64,000 nt of DNA from Todiramphus chloris collaris (lineage: Eukaryota; Chordata; Aves; Coraciiformes; Alcedinidae), in contig JANVCC010000073.1 of NCBI GenBank assembly GCA_025345505.1, positions 40,657 through 104,656 of the forward strand, in the 5' to 3' direction. The position numbers and the translations under genes were made by a program. Each line of letters opens with the position of its first letter. Position 1 is the first letter of the stretch. Positions 33,398 through 45,300 of this stretch are shown piece after piece. The notes under the pieces are model-generated. The model saw only the letters and a program-made list of their open reading frames with translations. It did no database searches and had not been told where the DNA came from.

Positions 33398-36300
33398 GGC
33401 TGTCACAGGAGGCAGTGGAGCCCTGAGCCAAGACGGGTGGAAAGATGGCTGAGAAGCTGGTGCCTGGGGACCTGTTCCTGAGGAAGACCCGGGAATCAGT
33501 GTCATCCCTGGACTCAGACAAGCTGGCACCCATCTCACCTGAAGCGGGTGGCGAGGAGTCATCCGACAGCGAGGGCGAGCAAGAGGACAGTTCCCACAAG
33601 CTCATCCGGAAGGTGTCCACCTCGGGGCAGATGAGGAGCAAGGTCAGGGATATGGGGGCCTGGGGCAAGGGGCTGGCTGGTGCTTGTGGTCCTTGCTGAG
33701 AATGGGGTGGGGACTGTTCACCCACTCTGGGCTGTAAATCAGTGCCAGGTACTTGCTGCTTGCAGGCTCAACCCAGCCAGTGCCTGGGGCAGTGCCAGGA
33801 GGGGTCTGGCCCCCTGTGCCCTGCAGAAGAGCACATGGTAAAGGTGCATATCCACAGTGGCAGGGTCAGCATTGGTCCCATGTGGCTATGGAGCATGGAT
33901 TTTTCCTCAAGAGTTGGGGTCAGGTTCTTTCCCATACCTGGACCACCCTCCCCAGTTGCATTCATCCCATGTTCCTGTTCCATGGTTTCTACTTACCCGC
34001 CCTTGGGGAGAGGGGACTTTTTCAGGAAAGCTTTGCCCCATGGCCGCTCTGGGGTGAGATTTAGGGTCATCAAAGTGCTGTAGGCTCCTGGGATCCCACA
34101 CCCCACTGCAGGAACTGCACATGCAGGGCCTGGTGGGTGGCAAAATAGAGTCAGTTGTTCCTGGTGCCCCAGATTAATTCATCTGTCCCGGTTTCCCCAC
34201 ACACCCTGTGTCTGCAGCCTTCCCTAGATCCGGTTCCCGTGGTGGTTTGCTGGGTGGATGAGGACACATTTGAGGTCGGATACCACACTCTTTTGCCTCC
34301 TGGCCGTTGGCCTGAGAGCGGCTTGTGTGTGTGTGTGTGCAGCTTGCTCAGAGGAAGCTATTTTGGTAGGACCCACAAAAATGCAGAGTGTGATGCTTTC
34401 TTGACAAACAGGAGCAGGTGAATGTAGGGATCCTCAGTGGGGACAGTGAAATGTCCAGGCACCTTCTGTCTGAAACACAGGGAGAAATAACCTGGGCTGA
34501 ATGGCTAGGTGGGAAGCAGGAAGAGAAGGTGGTTTGGGGGGGGCATTTTGGGGAGGGGGATGTGAGCATGACGCAGAGAGAATGCTCTGGGTAATGTGCT
34601 GGGTGAACGGTCCCTTTGCATCCACCTCTCGGCTGTGGGAAAGGGGTGGTGGGGTGGGGTGAGTCAAGGCAGTGCCTGCAGTGCTGCTGGGCACGCAGGG
34701 GCTGCTGCGCTGTAGGGGGGACCCTTGCTCTGGATCCATGCCAGAAATCCCCTGCAGCTGGCTTCCATCCCCAGCCCCCTCTCAGTGGAGATTTGATGGC
34801 TGTGCCACCCCATGGAAGGGGGACAGCTGAGAAAACACTGTGTGGGGTCTGCAATTGCAAAGCAAGGGGGTACCCTGAGCTCTGATGTTGGGTGCTGCAG
34901 GCACAGAGGGAGGCAGCGGGGATGTGGTGGTGTGCTGGCTGTGGTGATAGCTTGAGGCTGCTCAGGGCTGGGACAAGCTCCCCTCCCACTGGCCCAGGCC
35001 TGACTACTGTGCCAAGCCTGGTGCACTGGCATGAGGGTGCCAAAGGCCATTTGCCATGGGGTGTGGAAGTTGCACTTTCCACACCCAGCACAGGAGACAG
35101 TTCTGGGACAGACAGAACTGGGGGAGCTCTTGCCAAGTCCCTCTGACTGCTCAAGGACTGTGCCTCAATTTCCACTTCTCTGGAGCAGGCTGGTACCTCC
35201 TCTGCCTGCTCTGGCCTGTCTGCCAGGTGGGTGCCATGGGCTGTGCCAGGATGCAGGGTGCTGCGTGGGGGGCATTGTGGGAAGCCAAGCTGATGGGTAG
35301 GGTCCCGGTGATGCTTGTTGCTGTGTGTGAGAGTCCTCAGCACCCTCCTGGAGGGGTGGCAGCAGCCGCTGGATTTTGCCATGTGACATTTGCTGTGCTG
35401 GAGGAGTTTGCTGTTCTGTGGAGCACAGGGGATATTACAGTGAGTCGTCAATGCCAGGAACCCTGAGAGAAAAGGGGTGAATGTCTGGGCAGTGCCCATG
35501 TCCTGAAGCAGCATCACAGGGACACCAACACACCCTGAGCCCCCAGCCCAGGTGTCAGAACACGTCTGTGACATCACCTGGTCCGGCCTTGCCGGCTGAC
35601 GGGCTACGCGTGAGGAAGGCTGAGCTGCCGGCTCCCTGCCTGCTGCGGCTGCTGCCCGCATCCTACCCAGCATCGGCAATTAGCCATGCAGGAGGTGATG
35701 CCGCCCAGTGTGCCGGGGAGGCGGGCAGCGTGATGGATGGGCAGGCAGAAAGGATGTGGCTGGGTTAATGGCCCCTGGAGCTGGGAGACAGGAGAGACAG
35801 TGAGAGCTGGGCAGGACTGGTGCTGGAGGGGGCTGTGCATGTATCCCTCCCCCAAACCTAAGCATTTTCAGTATCAGGGTTCAGTGTTTTCCCTGAGAAT
35901 TCCTTTGCCTTGTTCCAGATGGGCAGGGCCATGCTTGTCAGCCTGACTCTGCCGGATGGTCTTCTTCCTTCCCTATGAAATTGAGAACTTTGGGATATGA
36001 TTGCTGCTGCCACCCAGGTCAGGCTGTCCCTGGCTCATAGCTGTGCCATGGCACACGTGCCACAGCCATGGCAGGCACCTTTCCAAACTGCTTCAACACC
36101 CTTGTGGGGTTGGGATGGGGGGAAACTTTGCCTGCACCCCAGAGACTGGGGCAGGTGCCTAATTAGCACACAGTTAATGAGGGACAGTTTTGTGCCAGGG
36201 CTGCAGCTCCCATGAGATAACCAGGTTAGCAGCAGGAGGGGCAGACTGGCCTGGTTTTTGGACATTGGTGGTGCTGGAGGGGGTCTGTAGGATCCTGTCA

Positions 36301-39300
36301 TGGTGGGGGCTGGCAAGGGTTGGGACGCCCACCCCACTGTTCGCTCACACTGCCTGGGGTGACCCTGGTTCCTGGCGATGGGGGTGAGTAGCTTCCCCCA
36401 TGCCAGGGTGTTGTCCAGCCCCATGGGGACAGGAGCAGGTGAGGATCATTTTGAGATACGCTGAATCCTTCCTAATGGCTGCTCCCCATTCCCAGTGCCC
36501 TCCCCCCATTGCCCATTCCCCCATCCCCTCCTCAAGCCTCCCCATCAATCATGTCTCCTCACTCCACACCCCCAGATTGGCTTTCTCCGGGCTGTAATTG
36601 CGGGGCACCCTGTGGGGTGCTTTGTGCAGCTTCAGCACAGAGGCGGCGAGGCCATTGTGCTTGGTGACAATGACAGCTGCCAGGCACAGGTGCCCCCGCC
36701 AGGCTGAATGGCCCCAGGATGGATGGGGTCTTGCTGCCGCCCCCTCTTCCTCCTCCTCACCACGGCCAGGGGCTGCTTGTTGCCTGTGCCAGGTTTTGGG
36801 AGCACAAGGGCAGAGTGGGAGGGGAATGCTGTGCTCTGGCACTGGTGCCCTTGGGGCTGGGCATGGAGGGGAGATGCGGAAGGAGGGGGCACTGGCTCTG
36901 GGGTACACCAAGACATTTGAGGTGCTGGCAGACAGGAGTGTCAGGGAGCGCATCCTGCCTGCGTAGGCTGGGCGTTCGGCTCCCAGCACTGCCTCGGCAC
37001 AGGCTCTCCCAGCAGCTGAGCGGAGGTGGGGAACGATCCAGCATCTCTGCTCGCTTCAGCTCCGACTGCAAGGAGCTGCAGGGAGTGACTGGTCCTGGGA
37101 CGCTTGCATTGAAGTCAGGGGGCTCAGGCACCAAGGGGGACATGGGGGAGTATGCATTCCAGGGATAGGAGCATTTTCCATGGGGTGGGTACAATGGGCA
37201 CAGACATGGCAGGCAGGGGCATGGCTTGTCTGACAGAAAGGAGGATCATGTTCCCAGATTCCTGATGCTGTGGTACATCGCAGTTGCTTGGTGGGGCTAA
37301 GGGACTCACCACCATTCTCCTGAGGGGCTTGGGAGCTCAGTGGGTTTATTGATATCCAGAGAAAGTGGTGCTCCTGGTCCTTGATGGAAGCACTGGGCAC
37401 CCTGCAGGTTCCCTAGGGATGGCATGAGTGGTGCCTGTGGGTGTAGGGGTGTTGGGGCAGCTGCTGGGGACATGATAAAGCAGTGCTGCAGAGCCAGGCA
37501 GCGGGGAGGGCTGCCCACCAAGGGCAAGGTCCTGACAAAAACTTAAGGAAAGCAAGGTAGGGCCCCTGGGGCTAGGCCTGGAAACCTCCTTCCTGCAGCA
37601 GAAGGGTGGCATGTGGCTCCCTGGCAGTGCATCCTCCTGTCTTGGCACTGGTGAGGGACTGGAGTGTCTCGTATGGGAGGAGGCTGGGGGAGATGAGACC
37701 ATTCAGCCTGGAGGGGATGCTGGGCCCAGGGGGCTCCTCAGTGATGTAGATAAGTATTTGAAGGGGAGGGTGAAGCAAAGAGGGAACTGGGCTCTTTTGA
37801 TTGGTGTCTGCTGTTGGGACAATGGGCACAGGTGAAAAAAATCGTAAACTGCATCGTAACACAAGAAAACGCTTTTTGCACTGTGAGCTTGGTCAAATGC
37901 TGCCACAGACTCAGAACTCACGGGTTGAATATGTCCATGGTCCTGGGCAGCTCCAGGTGATCCCCCCTGGGCTCCATGCCCAGAGCTCCCCACCAGACCC
38001 AGCCATGCCATGGCTAGCCAGCACCAAAGCCCATCTCCCCTCTGCCTGGGCCCCGCAATGCTCCCAGCCTGGTGGCACCTGACTTGACAGGGGCTGACAG
38101 GGGGACTGGTTGGTCACTGAGTCACCCCCCGTGGTGGGACCATAGTGCAGGTTCCAGTGATGCTGCTTGGCGCTGTGCCTGCTGAGGAGGCTGCAGCAGG
38201 GCAGGGGAGACTGGGCTTGCTCTCATTCATCAGGACTCGCTGAGCTGCTGCCTGGGGTGTAAAGATAGCCCCAGTGTCGCCAGCCGGATGTTTGTGAGGT
38301 TTCTAAGATGTGCTGCCCTCTCCCCGCTAACATTTTCCATTATGCAAGCAGCAGTCTCACCCATCAACAGCTGGGCAGGGTGGGAGAACTGCAGCGGTGC
38401 CTGCTGGTGCCTGGGCATGAAGGGCTAGGAGGGACTGGCACAGGGTCGGCTAGTGTGGGGTGCCTGCTGGCGGGACGCTCGGGTACTGATGTGGCTCTAG
38501 ATAGGGAAGCACGAGTTCATTTCTAAAGTGCAGCTGGAGGTCGCGACTGCAGGAGGATGAGGTGTATGGGGGATTGTCCTTCTTCTGGGGGCTTCTTCCT
38601 TCATTCCTCTGCCCATTAATCCTCCATCCCCTCAATGGTCTGAGCGGTGCTTTGTGGTACTGTGTAATGACATGTCAGGAATGGTGCTGGAATCTGCTTT
38701 CAGGGATCCCCCCAACCATTGGAAAGGGGGATCTGCGGTCTTGCAATGGCAGCAGGTTACATCCTCAGGGAGTGTGGATGCGGCTGAGGCTGCAGGGCTG
38801 TGGCAGCCCCAGGCACTGAGCCCCCCAAGCTGCCAGCTCCCGGAAGAGCTCTGCCATATCGCAAAGCCTGATAAGGGTTCCAACTGACTGCAGCCCACAG
38901 GGTGTCCAGCAGATGCTGGCAGTCCTGCAGCCGGGCTGTGTGCAAGGCTGTTGGCTCTCCCCTGCTGTCCTGGCACCCGCCAGCTTGGGAGGGGATGAGC
39001 TCAGACCCATCCGGACCCTGGCACGTGCCTGGCAGGCTGCTGCGTTTGGAGGAGGGCGGCTGCCTGGGATGTTGCTGGTGCAATGCAGGTCGGTGTGCTG
39101 GCGGGTGTTGGGTCCCCTCTCCTCCTCCCCAGGCATCGTGTCACCACAGGGCCAAGCAGATCCCATTAGGAGCGGCGTAGGGCTGCAAGCCAGGTGGGCA
39201 GCCAGTGTGGTGCCCACCAGCCATATGTGCCAGCATTCCCGAGTAACAGCCTTCCTGGCTCTTCTCCAGCAGCTCCTTTTCTGTCCAAGCTGGTCCCAGC

Positions 39301-42300
39301 AGGAGAACTGTCCCGCCGCATCTGTGGCCAAACCCAACTGTGCTACAGGCTCTTCCCCAGAATGGCAGTGGCAGAGCTGGGAGAAGCAGGGTGGGGGTTC
39401 AAAGCAGCATCCCGGGGCTCTGCTTTAGTGCTGACGGAAGACCTGGCATTTTGGGCTGCGCCTTAGCCTGGAAGAAGTCCTGCTGATGTGCAGTCCCAGA
39501 GGGAGGTGAGCTCCCCTGGGCTGTGCTTCAAGCCCCCTTGCCTCTGCTAAGCACACAGCCAGCCTGCAGCACGATGGCCCCTGGGGACCAGCCCAGTCCT
39601 GATGGGGAGCATTGCCAGTGGCCGGCCATCCTTGCAGGGCTACTTTTATCTGCATCCCCTCTGAGGCCCCCAGTGCCATGTGCCCTCCACCAGCTGTGGC
39701 TGAGCCAGTGGTGGCAGTTTCTCTTCAGACCATGGGTGGGTTTGTTCTTGCCTTCACCTCCTCACCCCATGTCTCTGGGACCCTTGGTGCCTGGCACATC
39801 CCAGGGGGTGCTGAGCTTCATGGATGGGAGAGAGCGGGGAGGGTGCCCGAGATGGGGCAGGGGAGGGCTGTGGCAGATCCCCGCAGAGGGAAGCCAGCCT
39901 TGGACTGGTGGCTGGCTAGGTTGTACATCGCTCTGGGCATTGTCATGCTGTGACATGGTGGGGACAGAGCCGGCACTGGCTTTGCTGTGGCTCCCTGCAG
40001 CGCTGGCTGGGGCTCACCAGCCATAAAATCTGTGGTGGGGGAGAGTGGAGGGGGCTGGGTTCAAGGTGTGGGTGGCACACCACACTCGTGGCTGTGCAGC
40101 GTCCAGCACAGAGCTTCTATCCCAGCATCAGTGGCTCAGTGTCCTCGAAGGCTCTCTGAAGGGAAGAGGCAGCCCCTATGCTGTGCTGCAGGAGCATGGG
40201 TCCTGCTCCTAGGAGCTATAGGGTACCTAATAGCCACTTGCTAAAGGGGATTGTCTTATTATGGTGGCCCTGGAGCCCTGGCTAGGACTGCAGGGAGCCA
40301 GCATGGCAGCGGTGATGCCACCCTGGCATGTCCTGCCCGCTGCTCACCCCGAGTGCTGGCCTTCATCTTCACCGCCCCTTTCCTGTTTGCGAAGGGGAAA
40401 TGACGGGCTTGCTCAACGCTGCCCGCTGCAGCACAGTTTTCCACCTCGTGGCCTGGTCTACTCGTGGCTTTGGACATCAGGTCTCCTAGTGTCCCTTAGT
40501 GCCAAAAGCAGGGGTCCAAAACTGCTGAGCCACTGGAGACCTGCTCCTGCACAAGGTGGCACTGGGTGCTTCTGTCTGAGGCCCATGGCCAAAAAATCAT
40601 GTATGTGTGGGTGTCTCACTCCAGTGAGACCCCCAAACAGCTGGCACCCCAGGCAGAGTGCTGGCAGCTGTGTCGCCATCCCCGGAATGGCTGGGACTCT
40701 GGCATCCTGGTGCCAGGCGATGCTCTGTTGCTGCTGGCTGACAGAAGTTCCTGCTGTAGCGCAGCTGGGGGTGTTTCCTTTCCAGGCCCTCCCAGGAGGG
40801 GATGCTGTCCCCTCGGGCAGCCTTCTTGGCTGTATGCTGCCACCCACCTGGAGCCAGGCACAGCTGAGTGCCTGTGCCATGCTGCAGCACTGGCCTCAGC
40901 CCCTGCTGTGATTCCCTTGAGCCACTGTCACAGACCTGCCTTTTCTCCCTTCTCATCATCACATTCTGCTCTTCACAATCATGGGCTCCCTCCTGCTGCT
41001 CCTCACTATCACATGCTGCCTGTCCTTTGCAGCGTAGCAATGATTGCAGCAAGCTCAGAACCTGTTCCTGTGTCCTCCCCATGCAAACAGGTGTGGAAGT
41101 GGCCTTTGTGGCTGGATCCCACCTGGCCGTGGTAGAACCCTGCCCTGTCCCCTCCTGATGTAGGGCCGGGACTGCTAGGGTGCATGGTTTGTATGTGGAT
41201 TTGGGGGTCGCAGATGGACCCCCCTGAAAGCTGCTCTCCCCTTGCTGGCTGTGTTCCAGCCTGGGCTCAGGGCAGCTCTGGGCTCACCCTCTCCTCTGTG
41301 TGCTCTCTCAGCTGAGAGGCTGGGGAGGGGATGTGGTGGGTCCTGGCACTGGGGGAGCCAGAGCTGTTTGAACCTGCACCAGCACTCACAGGCAGCATGG
41401 GGACAACCTCAGCTAAATCCTGCATCGGTCCTGGAGGGTAAAGCACTGGGACCGATAAAGGCTTAAAAGGTCCCTCGCCAAAGTTGGGGCTGCAAGGTGA
41501 AAGAGAGACAGGGACATCCTGGTGCATGCCCTGGGGGGCTCAGGCATGGGTCAGGTGTCTGGCGGGGGTTGAGTCTCAGGAAGCACCTCAGGTGAGATTT
41601 TGGCTTCTTTGTGACCTTGGGGGGCTCCTGCTACTCCTGGTGCTCTGGCCATGTGGTTCAGAGCTGTAGGGCAGTGGGTTAACGCTGAGGATGGGGGCTG
41701 GTGTGTTTGCAGGCTGGCGGGCGCCTGGATGCCACCTCTCACAGCACACCGGCTGGGCACAGGGGTGTGGGGCTCCGGGGCCGTGGCTCTCGCGTGATGC
41801 CCTCAGTGCCCAGTGCTAATGCGCTGTTAAATGTGCCTTGTCGTTGTGCACCGGGATCTGATAGAACCGCTGTTGCGGCTAATTGCAGAGGAGCAGCTGA
41901 ATGGGGCTGCCGGCGGTGTTTAAAGAAGATACAATCAAAGATTAGGCAGTGCCAGAGCATCTCTGCCACCCTGCTCAGCACAGGCTCGTTGCAAACACTA
42001 ATTAATTGAGCCTTGTAAACACTGCTGTGAGGAGGGTAAATATTGGCAGGTGCTGTGGATTGGAGAGGGCAGAGGACGAGCGGCCAGGCTGCAGGAATAT
42101 TCTGTGCTGCAAGGGAATGCTCTGCCTGCTGCGGGCTGCCCTCAGCCCCAGGTTGTCCCCACTGGGAGCTGTGGGGGCCAGGGATGTCTGGTTGCATCCT
42201 GGGCATTTGCTCCCCAACCCAGTAAAGAGGCTGGGGCTGCAGTGCCTGGGTAATACCACCTCCAGGGTGCAGTCCTGGTGGCTCTGGGGCATCAATTTCC

Positions 42301-45300
42301 CCTTCAAGGGAGCTCTCCTGGCCCCAGCCTCTGCTCTTGACTTCCAAGGAGCTGCAGCAGGTCGGGGCTCTCCCAGGTGCTGCTTGGGTGTTGAGGAAAC
42401 GACTGTTAGTGGTGGCTCTGCACCGCTGGAGACCCTCAGTCACCAGCACCACTGTGCCCAGCAGCATCCTCCTAACTCACATAAGGTGCCCAATGCCCAC
42501 GGTGCGGTGGGTGAGGGTTGTATGTTTACTCTGCAACATACAACGCAGTGCGAACCCCAGAATGTCCCATTTGTGCTCTGGGCACCACTTAGCTCCTGGA
42601 GACCCAGGGACTGGTGTCTCTGGAGGGGGACAGGGTGGATTTGGGGGTCCTGGGGGCTGCAGATCTCATGATCCTGTGGTCTGTGCAGAAAAGCGTGAAG
42701 GAGGGGCTGTTGCTGAAGCAGACAAGCTCCTTCCAGAGGTGGAAGAGACGGTACTTCAAGCTGCGGGGCAGGACACTCTATTATGCCAAGGATGCCAAGG
42801 TAGGCCTGGGGAGGGCCTTTCCAGAATGTTTAGTTGGGGGCAGTTGAGCCTGCAAGCCTGGGGAGGAGCCCGAAGTCCCTGCCTGGTGGACTGAGGCTCC
42901 GGTTTCTCCCTGCAGTCCCTGATCTTTGATGAGGTGGACCTGTCCGATGCCAGTGTGGCTGAGACCAGCACCAAGAACATCAACAACAGTTTCACAGTGA
43001 GTGAGGTGCAGGGATACCCGCTGTGCCCCTCCACCTCCGCACCTCTCAGGGAGGCACTGCAGTCCCCGTCCCCCCGCTAAAGCTGTGGCCTCGTGCTGCT
43101 GGAGGTGGTGGTGTGCCAGGGTTTGCTGGAGACTGGCTGGCCGCATTGTGGCCTTGCAAGGGGACGTGGGGATGGTGGCTGTTGCAGGTGATCACACCTT
43201 TCCGGAAACTCATCCTATGTGCGGAGAACCGAAAGGAGATGGAGGACTGGATCAGTGCCCTGAAATCTGTCCAGAAGTGGGAGATCCATGAGGTGACGTG
43301 GGCTGCACGGGTGCTCATTTGCCAGTGGGTGCTCATCTGTGAGTGGGTGCCCATCTGCAAGTGGGTACTCCTCAGAAGCCAGGGGAGCCTTTGGCTGCCG
43401 AAGCTGCCCTTGGGTGCAGCCCCGATGGGAGGATGGGAGCTGGGAGTGGGGCTGGGGTGACTCAGGGGGGCTAGGAGGGAGGGACTGCTAGCTGGGGGGT
43501 CCCAGGGGACTGACAGGTCAGGGCTGTGCCCCTCGGCAGGCCACACAATTCAACATGGAGCACTTCTCGGGCATGCATAACTGGTACGCTTGCTCCCATG
43601 CCCGCCCCACCTTCTGCAACGTGTGCCGCGAAGCCCTCCCAGGCGTCACCTCCCATGGCCTCTCTTGCGAAGGTCAGTGCTGGGGGACTGGGGCTGGGGC
43701 TGGGGCAGGGAGCTCCCTCCAAGGCTGGCCCGGAGCAGGAGGGTGCGGGGTGATGCCCACTGGCTGCTCTCACCAGCCGTGGAGGGGTTGGGGACCAGGG
43801 CTTCACATACCATGGGGACTGTCCCTACTTCTCACTGGCTCCCCACTGCGCAGTCTGCAAGTTCAAGGCACACAAGCGCTGTGCTGTCAGAGCCACCAAC
43901 AACTGCAAGTGGACAACTCTGGCCTCCATCGGCACTGAAATCATTGAGGATGAGGATGGGGTAAGCAGGGGAGTCCCCATGGGGGACCCTGATGGGACAG
44001 AGCCACTGCAGAGCTGGCCATGCTGTGCCCTAGTCAGGATCAGGGGGGAGCCTGGCACCTAGCTCCCCTGCCCTGCATGGCTTCCGGGCTTGGCTCTGCG
44101 GGGACATGGCCTGGGGACAACTCCTCCATCACCTGCCATCAGGATCCCTTATTGCCCTGACAAATGGGGCCACCCCAAAGTGTTTGGTGGGGACACCCCT
44201 GCCCTGACCCACCCCACATGCTGGTGGCTGCAAGGGGCCAGAAGGCAGAGCCAAGAGGGCATGGGAAGGGTGCTGGGGCTGCCTTGCCCTACACTGGGGC
44301 ATCAACCCTTGATGACGTCTTCCGTGGTGCCTGGGGAAGGGAGTAGACTGTGTTGCTGTCTCTCAGGCATGTGTGCTGTTAGCAACTGCCCCTCTCCGCA
44401 GGTGGCCATGCCCCACCAGTGGCTGGAGGGAAACCTGCCTGTCAGTGCACGCTGTGCCGTCTGCGACCGGGCCTGTGGCAGCGTCCGGAGGCTGCAGGAC
44501 TGGCGGTGTCTCTGGTGCAAAGCCATTGTAAGGATCTGTCCGTCCCTGTCCCCCTCACTGCCACCCGGACAGCACTGCCCCTCCTGGGTGCATTCTGGGG
44601 AAGCTGAGGCTGGGGCTTTTGGCGCTGCATCCTTTAGCTTTGCTTATGCGCGTGTTCCCCTGTCTCCAGGTTCACAGTGCCTGCAAGGAACTCTTTGGCA
44701 AGAGGTGCCCCCTGGGCCAGTACAAAGTGTCCATCATCCCGCCTACTGCCTTGAACAGCATTGATTCGGACGGTGAGTCCTGGAAGGGACGTGGGGCTGG
44801 GTTGTGGGTGAGGGGTACAGGCTGTTTGGGACAGGTTCCTCTGCAGGCTTTGACTTGTGGCACTGTTCCCACTTTCCTGCGAGGCACCAGTAAGACTGCC
44901 AGAGTCAACACCCACCCTGCTGCACCCTCAGCTGAGGGCTGCTTGTTTGTCGCCTGGTGCTCTGCCTCAGGGCTGTGGCCGTGCCACGCTCGGGGGTCAC
45001 GCTTCTTCCTGGACTGTGGCTTCAGTTGTTCCCGCCAAGCTGCCTCTCATGGCGGCCCTGGTCACAGCCTCTGGATCTGGCACCGGCCCTGAGCTCCTGG
45101 CATGGGGTGCCCCTGCTGCCCCCAGTGGTTCAGCACCTCGCGGGGCAGGATGAGGGCCTTACCTCAGTTACTTCTCAGCGTCTGAACCTCTGCTGTTTTC
45201 TCGGTAGCGCAGAGCACAGCTTTCCCCCGGCACGGGTGGCAGCAGGGTGCTGAGGGAGAAGCACTGCGCAGCTTGGTGCCCCCCGTGCTGCCATCTCCTG

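Noticed and set aside
34348-35679. 443-codon open frame on the minus strand within DGKK intron 1
   Set aside because: No domain, signal, codon periodicity or splice partner; many long frames occur in this GC-rich window because stop codons are rare.
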